Assembly (NCBI GenBank): GCA_007258455.2
Contig: VDFB02321262.1
Span: 310,001-374,000, forward strand
Direction: 5' to 3'
DNA: 64,000 nucleotides
DNA from: Sequoia sempervirens
Lineage: Eukaryota > Streptophyta > Pinopsida > Cupressales > Cupressaceae
Positions 1 through 11,761 of the stretch are shown in pieces. The notes beneath the pieces were generated by a model, which worked only from the letters and a program-made list of their open reading frames with translations, was not told where the DNA came from and made no database searches. The position numbers and the translations under genes were made by a program. Positions within the stretch are counted from its first letter, which is position 1, and each line of letters begins with the position of its first letter.

Positions 1-31
1 AAAAACTAGAGTTATCACTCCCCCCAACCTA
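1..31 (-). other. Polypurine tract and possible 3' LTR start of the Athila-like element
   Basis: On the minus strand, 31-18 reads TAGGTTGGGGGGAGTG, a G-rich tract of the kind that primes plus-strand synthesis. It is followed by TGATAAC at 17-11, which could be the first bases of a TG-starting 3' LTR. The rest of that LTR is outside the window, so the boundary cannot be checked against the 5' LTR. Confidence 0.5.
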
Positions 32-340
32 AGGCTTTGTTGGTCCTCCAAAAGAGGAAGGGTTGTTCTTTTGCTTGGTTAATGCCCTAAAATTTGCAAC
101 TGTCAGCTATCCTACATCAGTTCTTGCAGTTCATGAATTAGGATCCCAATAAAACCCTTGTTGTCTATCCAATCTACTCCATCTCTGTCTTTTTGTAGCT
201 ATATCATACTAGTAATACCTAAAATTTGGCACATGCCATAATAGGATAGGTGGCTAAAAAGTTAGTGGGAGCCAAAATTGTCCTTTTTTCCTTCCAATCT
301 ATATATATCTATCCACTCTTTTACATGTTGCAGCATAGTT

Positions 341-2512
341 CTATAGAGAGTGAGGCTCAACTTGTTTTAATTCATCAGTCAGACTGTTCCACCTTCGTGC
401 CAAATATCCCTTTACAAATTCTCTTGTTGTTTTTGCTACCTCCTCATATTCTCTGTAAACTACTTCTCTCTCAGACAGGATTCTACTACCATAGCTTGGT
501 CTGTAAAGAATTATGTGCGAATCATTGAAAATGTCCCCTAGATTTCTAGATTCAGCCCCAATGGACAAGGAAGTGTTGGATTCTATTTGTCTATATGCCC
601 TAAACTATTGTCCCCAACTAATCTCATTCTGTATCCAAGACATAAATGCCCTTAATTGGACATCCCCAACATACAACAAAGGATTCCAATCATGATCTTA
701 GAACACAACATAATTATGTAAATATAATTCACACAACAAATTCTTCATTTCAGGAGGAGCAATCTGATAAGCATTGAAAAATTCAAGAGGAGTCTCAAAT
801 GAAGGATTCAAACTTGAAACAATCATTGCTAGTTTAAAAGAAAGATGCTTCTCCTTCAAATATAGAGCATAGACTCTTGTAGGAGTCCTACACTCTAATA
901 TCTTAGGTACTAGGGCTACCATATTATCCACTTTCTCCTTTAAAACAACAATTTCTACATTCTTATCTTCAATTTCTTAATCTCTCTTTTGAATTTCCTT
1001 CTTTAGCCTATGTTTCTCCTCTTTCCATTCTTCTTCCCTCCTATGTATCTCATTCCATAAATTCATAGCTACCATGTGCATTGAAAAATCAGAGGGCCTA
1101 TGCATTCCTACCAAAAGCTTTCCTGACACTGATGCTTGCTCTTCATATGGCTCCAATTGCAAGATTTCTAAATGTTCAGCCAATTCCGGCTACAGGGGTG
1201 TTGATTGTTCTCCTAGTTCTGGTTGCAGGGCCTCTTGTTCTTGCTCTTGCTACAAGAACTCTTACTTTTGCTATTGCTATAGGAGCTCCTGATTTTCCTC
1301 ATACTCTTGACTCTCAACTTGTTTAGCGATGGCAGCAAGGTCTGCCAATGTTACATTTGTTGCTTCCTCAAATATGTCATTTTATCCAACGTTCACCTTC
1401 CCCATTGGGGCCTCTGTGTCCTCTTGTGATGTTTCTCTAGTCCTAGGGATTTCCTGTGGAGACACACTAAAGGTTGGCCTAGCTAGTCTTGATTTTCTAG
1501 GTCTCTCATGTTTTTCTTCAGCTACAGGAAGAACAATGTCAACCTTATGTTTCTTAGAGCTTGACACTTTCTTTCCTGCAATTTGCTTTTTAGCTTTACC
1601 CTTCCTTATTTCTACCTCTTTCTTTTGTGCCCTAGTTCGAATCAAGATGCCAAGAGGAACATCATCATCAAAATCTAAAGAGGAACTTTCTTTGTCTGAA
1701 TGCTCTGCCTTAGAAGAGCTAATTTCTATGGTATGTTTAGCTGCAGGAGGGTTTACACTAGGGTCTGCGCCAAAAGTTGAGGTTCCAAGAGTGGCTTCAT
1801 AAAAACTCACTCTTCTCCTAGCCCTACGAGGTTGAGGAAAAACCCTAGGTCACAAATGCTCAGGTCTAATTTGATCAATATTTGAGAATTCTTCCCAAGT
1901 CATATTAGACACATCATGTAGAGACTTCTCAACTAACAATTTGATCAGACAATAGTGGGAAACGAAATTATCCCTACCTTTTTGGGTCTTAACCGCCTTG
2001 ATTGAGAGAAGGTGGTATAACACATTTGGCACATTCATTCTTCTTCTATGCCTCATATGATTCAAAAGTTTGAAGTACACAAAATGTAGATTTAACTAAC
2101 GACCTTCGCAGGTAATGTACTTCACAACATGAACAACTACTTGCTTCCATGGCTTAGGTAGAGAGGTTCTCTTTTCTCCTTGCTTGTCCACACTCAATGG
2201 AGGGTCACCAGGTTCTGTAAATTTAGCCCTAGTTGACCTAGTGTCTCTGGAAGCAAGGTAATTTTCACCGTCGGTAGGCATCCCTGTAACTTCTGCAATT
2301 ATTTCTTCAGTAGCCATTACTTTTGACCCTTTTACTATAGCCTTTCCTTTAGACAATGTCTAGACAAATTCCAACACAACCTCTTCATTAAAACCATTCA
2401 ACTTTAGGAAATAATCTAACCACCCACAATTTCTTAACTCAGCATGGGAAGGTGCATCCTGTAGTAATGCATCATGAACTGTGGGTTCATTTTGAATTAA
2501 CCCACCTCCCAT
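341..2512 (-). pseudogene. Post-integrase accessory ORF of the Athila-like element
   Basis: One frame runs from ATG at 2512 to a stop at 341 (about 723 codons). It is broken by in-frame stops including TAG at 2360 and 2096, TGA at 1850, and TAA at 1382 and 977, with no frameshift between the major segments. The first ~220 residues look globular, with a motif ending EIIAEVTGMP. A Ser/Lys/Glu-rich low-complexity stretch follows (1382-1810), then a charged helical segment with REEEWKEEKHRLKKEIQ (about 980-1050), then a helical C-terminus. This is where Athila elements carry an env-like or accessory ORF, but I see no clear transmembrane or signal segment. The N-terminal pattern resembles the domain often labelled plant transposon protein in plant retroelement ORFs (family knowledge, not searched). 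Confidence 0.6.
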
Positions 2513-3234
2513 TGTTTAGTTGTCTGCAAATAAACAATCACTCTGCAAGGTTTCTCTTCCTGCAATCTTCGTCTGAAAGCTAAGCTTCTCCTTCCTGCAA
2601 CGCTACTAAATTCCCAATGCTAATGTTGTCTGAATTTTCCTTCTTTGGCAACTTAGGATCATGACAAGAGAAATAAAGGTAGTAAAGGTGTAATAAATGA
2701 AGGGTATGATCGAGAAAAAAGGCTGTAGTTGATATCACCTCACACATGTGAGTCGTCATCTCACTCAAAATTCAAATTGGCTCAATTTAAATTTTGCTAA
2801 AGTGAACCAACATGGAATAACATGTGGACATGGTATTCACACTTCCCCCCAACCTAAATTTGAGCATGTGTCCTCACATGCGTGGGAGTAATGATGACTT
2901 GACAGGGCAGGGAATAATTACATGTTATGGAGAATGTCTATATTAATTTACAACAATTAAATGAATGTACTAAAAGATAATTAAGAGATAACAAATTGAT
3001 GCACACGTACCTGAATTCTTGGAAGATCTATTGCAAAGATTATGGAGAAAGTACCGGTCACCTTTTAAGAAGTTAGTTGAGAAATTAATGAAAGTGGAGT
3101 GGAATGAAGTGAAGTTATGGCAGCGTGATGGAAGAGAGAGAAAGGTGGATATAGATGGGCATGTGGGTGAATGAATGAAGAAGTGGACCCCCACATAAGT
3201 GGAATTCTTTATTGTGACAGGTTACGTACCTTAG
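2513..3234 (-). other. Spacer between integrase and the accessory ORF, with internal G-rich tract
   Basis: This 0.7-kb stretch has no convincing coding frame. At 2841-2857 the minus strand reads as a G-rich tract (TTAGGTTGGGGGGAAGT), nearly a copy of the tract at 18-31. Two such tracts flanking the accessory ORF suggest an internal polypurine tract or a leftover from acquisition of that ORF. Confidence 0.5.
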
Positions 3235-4473
3235 TTAGCCAAAAGGAGGGACACTAGGTCCGCTTCCTTTGGCTGCAAGAAGTTCGGGTGTTGTATGCTG
3301 AGTGAATTGTTGCAGGAATTCCTCCTTGGAAGTTGGATTGTGATACAACCTAAGGCAATGACTGTTGACAAGCAACTTAAATCTAACAGGGTCAATGGTG
3401 ATGAGTTGAACAACACCATTGGGGAAGACTTCAACAACCTCATATGGTCCTAGCCACCGTGTCTGCAACTTTCCTGCATTATCCTAATACCTTGAGTCGT
3501 AGAGCAGTGCCCAATCTCCTAGCTGGAATTTCTTGTCCTTAATGAATTTTTCATGCCATTTTATTCTCTGATTTTGCACTACCTTTGTGTGATGCAAGGC
3601 TACCTTCCTCATTTCATCTAAAACATTGAGTTGCATGATTTTGTCCCTTTGTGCTTCAGAGATATCCATCCCCAAGACTATTGTAGTCGTAAGAGTCTTA
3701 TGCTCAAATTCAATGGGCATCATAGTTGTCTTTCCATACAACAACTCAAAAGGAGTGAAGCCTATTGTTAATTTCTAGGTTGTCCTATAGGCCCAGACAG
3801 CTTCTGGCAGCCTATTTTCCCAATCCTTTCTATGGATAGCCATTGTTTTGGTCAGAATGGCTTCAATTTCCCTATTAGTCACCTCAACTTGGCCATTGGT
3901 CTGAGGGTGATAAGGAGTAGACTTACTATGCCTTATGTTGTACTCATTGACCAGTGTTGCAACAAGGGTTGAGGTGAATTGAGCCCCTTGATCAGTCACT
4001 ATCTCTCTTGGAACCCCATACCGTGTGAAAAATTCCTCATAAAGAAATTTTGCAACCTTATTATCTCTTGCATGCTTCATGGCCTTAACTTTTACCCATT
4101 TGGTTACATAATCAATGCATACTAAGATATATGATTTACCATTGAATGGAGGATCAATGGATTCTACAAAATCCAATCCCCACTTGTCAAATGGAGTGAT
4201 CACTACTTGAGGGTAAAGGAGCATCTCATCAGATTTGGTTGGCCTGCCCATCCTTTGGCATCTATCACACTTTCTTGTATATCCCCTAGCATCCTTGTGG
4301 AGTGTGGGACAATAATATCTTGTGTTCAAAATCTTCATTATTGTCCTCTTGGCTGCAAAATTTTCTCCACATGGTTTGTTGTGGCATGCATGCAAAATAT
4401 CATATGTCTCATCTTCCCTCACACATCTCCTCATGACATGGTTTGGCCTAGTGTAAATCAAACATCCTGCAAT
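3235..4473 (-). pseudogene. pol: Integrase of the Athila-like element
   Basis: Integrase inserts the cDNA copy into chromosomal DNA. The frame 4461 to 3235 includes the N-terminal zinc-binding region ending CDRCQRMG, and the catalytic core with D (KWGLDFVES), D (IVTDQGAQF) and E (NGQVEVTNR) all present. The C-terminal region includes RWLGPYEVVEVFPNGVVQL. Two in-frame TAG stops (3775, 3484) break one frame, and the first His of the HHCC region sits in an altered context (CGENF where GGHF is usual). It is in the same frame as the upstream RNase H, separated by a TGA at 4474. The product is certain as a family, the gene is dead. Confidence 0.9.
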
Positions 4474-5010
4474 TCATGAAAAAGGAAATGGTTTTTCAAT
4501 AAGCACCCTTCTCTCTTTTGGAGAGAAGTGAGGAGGTACTCTCCCTGTGACTAGATAATTAGCTATGTCAACATACCAGGGTGTTTGCACACTGATGGAG
4601 AATAGATGTTCATTAGGGAAAGAGTCATAAATGACTTGATTATCCTCTGATGTAGTTAGCCTTGAAAGATTCCCTGGTTTATCCACAATGGTTATGTCAA
4701 ACTCTTGCATTAACAATAACCATCTAGCTAGCCTACCTGATATCATGGGTTTATTCATGAAATACCTAATGGTTGCATGGTCGGTGTGCACAAAGATTTG
4801 ATAGCTTGTTATGTAGTGCCTGAATTTGTTAAGGGCATAGATTATTGCCAACATTTCCTTTTCTGTCATTGTATAGTTGAATTCAGCTCCTTGCAAGTTT
4901 TTGCTAACAAAATAAATAACATTTTCAATAACTCCTTCTTTCTACCCCAAGACTACTCCTATGGCATAGTTTGATGCATCTATATGAATGTGAAAAGGAA
5001 GCTCCCAATT
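4474..5010 (-). pseudogene. pol: RNase H of the Athila-like element
   Basis: This removes RNA from the RNA:DNA hybrid during reverse transcription. Visible catalytic residues are D in HIDASNYAIG, E in MTEKEMLAI and D in HTDHATIRYF, so the active-site set looks complete. The segment runs on into integrase in the same frame after a TGA at 4474-4476. Its upstream boundary with RT is blurred by an in-frame stop near 4943 and by loss of frame in the RT thumb/connection. Confidence 0.85.
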
Positions 5011-6961
5011 AGGACCTTTGAGTAGAGGAGCATGAGTTAAAGCTACTTTTGAGTTAAAGCTACTTTTAAGTCAAAAAATGTCTTGTCACAGTCTTCTATC
5101 CATTGGAATTCAACATCTTTGGTTAGGAGAGTGTACAATGGTGCTGCCATTTTTTTAAGTCTTTGATGAACCACCTATAATAACCTGCATGTCGTAAGAA
5201 ACTCCTTAACATCTTTTTTTTTTGCAGGTATGGGCAGATTTGTGATCACCTCAATCTTTGCAGGATCTACTTGAATTCCTTTGTGAGAGATGTAGTGGAC
5301 AAGGACTACACCTTCCTGCATCATCATGAATCACTTTTCACTGTTTAAAGACAGATTATGTTTTTCACATATCTTTAAGACTCTATTGAGATTCTCCAAT
5401 GCTTCATTGAAATCAACACCATAGGTAGTAAATTCATCCATATAAATTTCCATGCAATCATGAGAGATGTATGAAAATATGCTAATGACTGCCCTCTGAA
5501 AAGTTCCAGGTGCATTGCATAAGCCAAATGGAAGTACTAAGTAGGAATAGGTCCCCCATGGATAGGTAAATGTGGTCTTCTCCTGGTCCTCAGGTGCAAT
5601 TTGGATCTGGTTATACCCACTGAATCCATCTAGAAAAGAGAAGTATTACTTTCCTGCAAGTGAATCTGGAACTTGGTCTATGAAAGGTAGAGGAAAATGG
5701 TCCTTTTTGGTGGCAGCATTGAGTTCCCTGTAATCAATACAAACTCGCCACTTCCCTCCCTTTTTGGGCACAATCACCAATGGAGACACCCACTGGCTAT
5801 TTGAAATGGGGTAAATAAATCCTGCATCGAGCAATTTATGTAGTTCCCCTTTTACAATTTCTCTTATTCCAGGGTTAATTCTTCTTTGTGGTTGCCTCAC
5901 TGCTGTACAATCATCTCTGATGTAAATCGTATGAGTGCAAAGCTTAGGGTCCAAGCCCTTCATATCATGATAGTCCCACACAAATTCATGTTGGTGGGTT
6001 CTTAGTAAGTTTTTCAATGACAACTGTTGTTCTTCACTCAATTTGTTGTTGATATTTAGATATTTTCCTTTTGACATTTGTACTTGTGTAGTTATCTCTA
6101 CCATAGTTGCTTCATTAATTCTTGGTACTTTGAGTTCATTTGGCAGTAATGTATGAGACATACTTGTTACTACAAGAAATTTGAGCAGAAGTGCCTTTAC
6201 TAAATCAACATAGCTGGGTGCATGAGAGGATGAGGCTTCCTCTACTTCACAATGGTTCTGAATTATGTTGGACAATACCTCATCTTCCTCTTGAATCTGC
6301 ATGGAAGAGCTTCTACCTAACATCATAAGTTGTTCCATAGATTTAACTTCCTCGGCCTCTCCACCAATATGTGGCCATATAGGGTTATCCATGTCATGGG
6401 ATGGCTGAGCAAGAGGGTAGAGAACAAGATTTTTGGTGCTCTTTCCATTAGAAATGGTCATGTCTCTAGTCCGACATCCAATATAGGCATCTTTTGTTGC
6501 TAACCATGGCCTTCCTAGGATAATGGGGTACCTGCCTAGTGTAGCTTTAGGAGAAAGAACCATGAATTCTACTGGGTACTCCCAAGAGTCTAGAGTTACC
6601 ACAAGGTCCTCTACTATCCCATCAGGTTTAACAGTAGAACTATCAGCAAGTTGCAGGATAGTAAGAGTAGGTCTCATGCTTGCAACATTTAGTTGTTGCA
6701 GGATATCTTTGGTCATTACATTTATTGTTGCTCCCAAATCAATCAAAGCATTCCTTATTTGGACCCCATTTATAACAACTCTTACCACATGACTCCTTGG
6801 GTCATTATATTTGGGAACATTCACTTTCCCAAGCATGATATCAACCAGTTGTCCCACCACATGAACCATAGTGGGGTTTTTCTTCTTCCTGCCTGGCTTC
6901 TTAAGGCATGCTTCCTTAATTGCTTTGCCATATATAAGAACATCTTTTATGGACTAAAATA
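5011..6961 (-). pseudogene. pol: Aspartic protease and reverse transcriptase of the Athila-like element
   Basis: The open stretch 6869-5646 holds a retropepsin-like protease with the active site as ALIDLGAT (usually D-S-G-A) and ILGRPWLA further on. RT begins with VSPLVIVPKKGGKWRVCIDY. After a TAA at 5646, RT continues in frame (FLDGFSGYNQI, LPFGLCNAPGTFQRA). The catalytic YxDD box reads YMDE, so one of the two metal-binding aspartates is lost. A TGA near 5332 and a one-base frameshift near 5195 follow. Protease serine and RT aspartate changes both argue for a long-dead copy. Confidence 0.88.
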
Positions 6962-8741
6962 GAGGTATCTGGACACATATATGCTTCAACTATTCTAGAA
7001 TTTCAAAGGTTGGTTCCTCCTTCTCTTTCTTTTGTTTCACAGTTTCCAACCTTTGGTGAAATGGTGGTTCTTGTTCAGTATGCTTGATTGGGGATGGTTC
7101 AGGATTTTTAGGTACACTTGGTTGAATGGGGGCATTCAGAGGCTCCTCTTCTTCCACAGGAAGCTCAGTGATAATGGGTGTAGAAGGAGCCGACAAAGTA
7201 GTTCTTGAACACAAGTGGATGTCGCTTACACTCACAACATATGCAGGGAATTGATTTGGATTAGTAGAGTATATTGGCTATTGTTGTGGTTTGTTATTTG
7301 GGTTAGGTGTGGGTTGAGCTGATAGTTGAGTAAGTTTAAGTGTATTTGAACTTGAACTAGAAAGAGGAGGCATTATAGTAGGTTGTTGGGGCTGAGAAGG
7401 TGGTTGCGAGTAATTAGTTGTCTAGTTTGGCCATTGTTGTCCTTCCCTCCATTGAGATGTTTGCTACTAGTTTCCTGGAGGTGGCTACCAATTTCCTTTA
7501 AAACTATTGCCAATTCCCCTAAGGTTGTTGCTACTAGGGTGGAGAATTTTGGTGATTAGGCTAGGTATTTGGAGGGTTACTCCAAGGTTGTGGTGGATAT
7601 CCTCCATAATTGGATGAATATGGAGGATTCCATTGGTTACCAAATAAATAAGAATTGAAATATGGCCCAACAAAAGATAATGGATCTAGTGGCATACCTT
7701 GTCTTGGAGCCCATGGCCTCCTTTGTGCAACATAGTATACTTGATCCTCTTCAACCTGGATTGGCTTGAACTCAGGTGGAATCTATTTACTTTCAATATT
7801 AGCTACCATCTTGCATTTGCAGTCCTTCTTCTTTTGTCTACAATGAGGGCAATATTCTGCCAACATTGCCTCTGCCTCCTCTTGTTTCTTTTTGGCCTGA
7901 AGTGTATCCAGCTGAGTAGCTAGATTGTCTATGATGTCTTGCTTGAAGTTTGCTAGTAAGTGAGTAATCTCCATTCTGGAAACTCCATTAGTAGATTACT
8001 TACCCATAGAGGATTGGTAAACTCTCCCTTTCTTTGAAGCTTCCCTAGAGTAGTTCTAACATATCTTCTTCATATCCTCCCAAGGAACTTGGGAGATATC
8101 TCCTCCTCCCATCAGGTCCAAGGCATCGGTGCAGTTGTCATTAATTCCTCTGAGGAAAATTAGATTTTTTGATTCTTCATTCAATGTATGGTGTGGAGAT
8201 TTCTGCAGACAAAACAAAAACCTTGCAATGTAATCCTTCAGGCTCTCATCTTCCTTTTGCTACATCCTAAAAATGTCATCTCCCCTCACGTCACTACCCT
8301 TGCAATATTCCTTGTACTTCTCAAGGAACTTTTTCTTCATGTCCTCCCAAGTCTCCACTAGATTTATGCCTAGGCTCATAAACCATCTTAATGCATCCTC
8401 TTTCAAGGTGGTAGGGAATAGCTTAAGCCTATGGGCATCAGTGGTATAGTCATAACTCCTGCAAAGTATGTCAAACTCGAACAAGAAAGTATTAGGATCT
8501 TCTATGACAAGTCCATAGAACTTAGGAAGGACTAAATTAGGGATAATTCTGAGGTTGTCAACTTCATTTTGATGAGCAATGGGGAAAGGAAAAGTTGGTT
8601 GGTTAGGTTTGTTCCTATTTGCATCACCCATGCCTACCTGATGTAGTTCCAAAGCAAAGGGATTTTTAATCTAATTTTGGTCTTCAGAGCAAATTTTAGA
8701 ACTTGTCAGATTAGGGAGTGCATCAACAAAGGGGTGTGTCT
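6962..8741 (-). pseudogene. gag: Gag of the Athila-like element, cut by the Tat insertion
   Basis: The structural capsid region lies at 8652-8260, with LKLFPTTLKEDALRWFMSL and WEDMKKKFLEKY, typical of plant gypsy gag. Further on is a Cys-rich patch CPHCRQKKKDCKC (7840-7880) in place of a standard CCHC knuckle, then a Pro/Gln/Asn-rich linker (7560-7260) and an acidic, proline-rich spacer (7235-6990) leading to protease. Several stops interrupt it. The frame remains readable up to 8741, where the Tat element begins, and resumes at 22051. The Tat element therefore landed in the gag N-terminus or leader. Confidence 0.8.
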
Positions 8742-10145
8742 TGTTATGCCTTGCATAACCACCCCATTTTAAATTTGATTAAAATGCTACCCTCTTTTTA
8801 TTTCGCTCTTTGTGTTTTTCCCCTTCGATTTTGAGGTTTTGCTTTGCCTTGGCATGTGCTAAATATGTTTGTCTTGCTTTCCCAAGTGTTTTCCCCAAGT
8901 TGCATATTGAAAATCTTGTGTTTTGGGTGAAGTTCGGGTTTTTACCTTAGTCTAGGATTTTTCGGTCTATTCGGATTTCCTCGATTTTCTTTCAAACTCT
9001 GGTTTTGATGTTGTTGTTCATGTTTTTGAGCCAGTTTAATATTTTCCGCCCCGTCCGGATTTTCCCGGATCACGTTCTGAGTCCGGCTTGGTTTGTTTTT
9101 GCACTACAGTTCAAAGATTTTTGGACTCCACAGAATTCCACCTGGTTTGGATTTTTCTGGATTCCATTCCACTGTCAGGTTCCCAAATTTCTCCATTCCA
9201 TCTTGTCTGCACCATTAGTGCACCTAGGTAAGATTTCTAAGGTCAAATTTGAAGGGATTTGGGATCATTTGCTCTCATCTTTGTTGTGCATTTGTTCTTA
9301 CATATGGGATTGCATGAGTTGAGGCTTGAATTTCTTGATTTGCTTGCTGGTGCATGGATTTCTGGTGTTTCCAGTTGATTTGGTTGCTAGGGCATCCAAG
9401 TTAGTAGTTCATTACATTTGTGGTTGAATTTGATCTATTCATGGGTTGCATTTGGGCTTCAAGGATTCTCAATGCTTATATGGTGTTTCGCCCTAGTTCA
9501 TTCAGTCAAAACGTTCAATTGTATCGCATGTTGGTGAGACACTAAATCATGTCTCCCCAATGCCATAGTATCCAATCACACATTTCGTTGGTAGGAGTCA
9601 CAGTGATATGCATTTGGAGCAGCTCCATCGGCGAGACATCTACCGTCGCCGTGAGATCATTTCGACTGACCAAAGGTCACGCCGATCTTCGGGTTTTTTC
9701 CTAACTTTGGGACTTTCCTACCTGGTTGGATGTTCCTGATTTCCTTCAGTTTTCTGAAGTACGGAGTTCTAAGTCATCTGCGGAATTCTGGTCTAGCCGA
9801 ATTTTTCTGAATTCTCTACTATGCTTTGTGGAATTTAAGAAATTGGATAAAATTGATGAATGCTTAAACATATCTTGCTTTAGCTTGATGAATTTCACTA
9901 TTGTATGTTGTTTGTGTTCATTTTGGTGATCTATTGTTGATATTGTTGCCTCATCAGGAGAATCCCCGTAGTTCATAATTTTTCAAAATTCCTCCCATGC
10001 TTGTTTTCCCCGATTAACTTGAAATCCTGAACTTCTCAATGTTGATGCTTAATGGCTAATTTAATGGTTTTACCATGATTTTGAGCTAACACTTTGATGA
10101 AATGTTGTCAATAATTGGATTCTCACATTGGTGTTTAATGGATTC

Positions 10146-10356
10146 AAGCTGAGTCTAGCAAGGTAGCGGCTGGAAAGGCTAAGGAGAGACACAAAGGGAT
10201 CATCCATCTCTGAAGTAGAAGAAAGAATGAAGCAGTACGTAAAGAGTAGGATTCTTGAGGGAAAGATGATACCAGTTTGGTCTGAGGTTTCAGATCTGAA
10301 TATGAACACCTTGCAATGAGAGAGACTGGGACAATGCAATGGGACAACTGAAGGAT
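10146..10356 (+). pseudogene. Relic of an LTR-resident ORF (5' LTR copy)
   Basis: After an acceptor-like TTCAAG comes a short frame, including SSISEVEERMKQY and IPVWSEVSDLNMN, ending in TGA. It aligns by eye with the start of the large ORF at 48159-51770 (SSIYEAERLRLDM, ISSVWSEVSDTN) and lies at the same place in the LTR. Only about 60 codons remain and a frameshift separates the first few. I read it as the truncated N-terminus of the LTR gene. Confidence 0.6.
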
Positions 10357-10635
10357 AATATTAATGCTATTGAATGGAAAACTAGGGTTTCACCTATTCC
10401 ACTTGTGAATGGCTTACAGAGGACATTCTTCATGATGAAGGCTAGAATGGAGCAAGGTATGGGCGACGTGGGGGAAGCAGTTAATGCAAAGCTGCATCGA
10501 AAGTTGTGCTGCCTCATCATTTCACTTTACATCTTCCTCACACATTTTGGTCTGAGTTATGTGGTAGATCTTGGGATGATTTGGTCGGTGCCCTTGCATT
10601 TAATGCATATTTGACTTTATTTCAAATTCTTCTAG

Positions 10636-10740
10636 GGCCGACGTGTTCTATAACCGACTTATTGTAAACCCTAAATTGGGCTGACACATCTGACGCGTTT
10701 TATAAGTCTGGCATTTCACCTCTTTTGTAAGGGTTAGAGG
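10636..10740 (+). promoter_or_regulatory. Probable LTR promoter of the Tat-like element
   Basis: GGCCGACGTGTT at 10636 and a weaker copy (GGGCTGACACATC) at 10678 precede a TATA-like TTTATAAG at about 10699-10706. The same pair of GGCCGAC motifs followed by a TATA box occurs in the two solo LTRs at matching positions. That conservation is the main evidence that this is the U3/R boundary region. Confidence 0.5.
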
Positions 10741-11548
10741 GTAGAGAAACTCAAGAAGTAGAGTAGGAGTTGTTTTATTCTGAGCAGTCACTGTAATACA
10801 AAAGACTCGAATTGTTGCTATCTTTGGGGATTTGATACAACTGAAGACATTGTGTTCTTGTTCAGCAGGAGGAGGAGATGATGTATCTTCTAGATTTTCT
10901 TAGCATAGATGGAGATAATTTGAAGACATGGGTTTTTGTACACTGGTGATCTTGCCAGATTTGTAAATGCTGCTTATTTGTTTCATTGATAGTAGGAGCA
11001 GCCAGATTTAAACCTTGTTTATATTATGCTCTAGAATGGTATTCATTTTGGGTTAATCATTTGATTTGAAAAGCTTTCAAGGAATGAAATTTTATCTTAT
11101 GTTTTGTTTGAATGATGATTTTCAATGTACTGTTAAAGTTTGCACTGTGAATGAATGAAACTTTGTATCAATTACAAGTTAATTTTATTCTGCAATTCTA
11201 GTTTAGGAATTCCTTGGAAGGTAACAAGTTTGATTAGTTGAATGAATCAACATTCTTTTCAGTTTAAAAACCTTGATCTATCTTTTTCTATTTCTTTAAA
11301 ACCCCTGGTTAAAGTAGGTTTAGATAGATGTTTGATCTTGCAACAATCCAGAAGCTCAGAACCAGTAGGCCCCTTGAACATTACAACCATATTGACCACT
11401 TTGTGAAACAACAATGTTGTGAACCAACATCAAAGACCTTGGGAAGTGATTAGTTTAATTATTGATTGGCTCTTTTAGGAGAGGTGAGATACTTTCACTT
11501 TTATCTTACCTGTATGTTGTGGGTCAATTTGGCATATCAACAGGAAAC

Positions 11549-11564
11549 TGGCGTTAGGAGGGCC
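11549..11564 (+). other. Candidate primer binding site of the Tat-like element
   Basis: Six bases after the 5' LTR lies TGGCGTTAGGAGGGCC. It starts with the TGG expected of a site pairing with a tRNA 3' CCA end and stands where a primer site should be. I cannot name the tRNA with confidence; mutation may have blurred it. Confidence 0.4.
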
Positions 11565-11761
11565 AGAAGAGCAAACTGGATAACATTGGGTCTTTCTCAC
11601 CAGAGAGGTCCCATAAAGATCTTCGATTAACTGAAAACCCACCACCTTTGATAGAACTCGAGACCCCAACGAGACACAAGATTCACAGGGCAACCATTAT
11701 ACCACCCTTGTTAGCTCCACCCACTCCACCAGACTTTTCACCAATACCCTAGTGGATACCT

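Larger units (their letters stand above)
1..8741 (-). mobile_element. Athila-like Ty3/gypsy retrotransposon, main part
   Basis: Read on the minus strand this holds, in order, gag (from 8741), a proline-rich linker, aspartic protease, reverse transcriptase, RNase H, integrase, and then a long extra ORF after integrase. The phrase CIDYRELNAATKKDHFPLPF in RT and an extra ORF after integrase are typical of the Athila group. The element continues on the other side of the Tat insertion (22046 onward), where its leader, primer site and 5' LTR lie. Its 3' LTR starts at or just beyond the left window edge. All coding segments carry stops or frameshifts, so it is a dead copy. Confidence 0.88.
8742..11542 (+). 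repeat. 5' LTR of the Tat-like element
   Basis: The order of parts is: a terminal hairpin GTTATGC-CTT-GCATAAC, a CACCCC block, a region of short CGGATTTTC-type motifs (about 8930-9180), a spacer with a short ORF relic (10146-10356), GGCCGAC motifs and a TATA-like box (10636-10706), and a ~840-bp R/U5 part ending CATCAACA-like. The same order of parts is seen in the solo LTRs at 36532-38796 and 46339-52884, which shows these LTRs are related. Confidence 0.92.
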
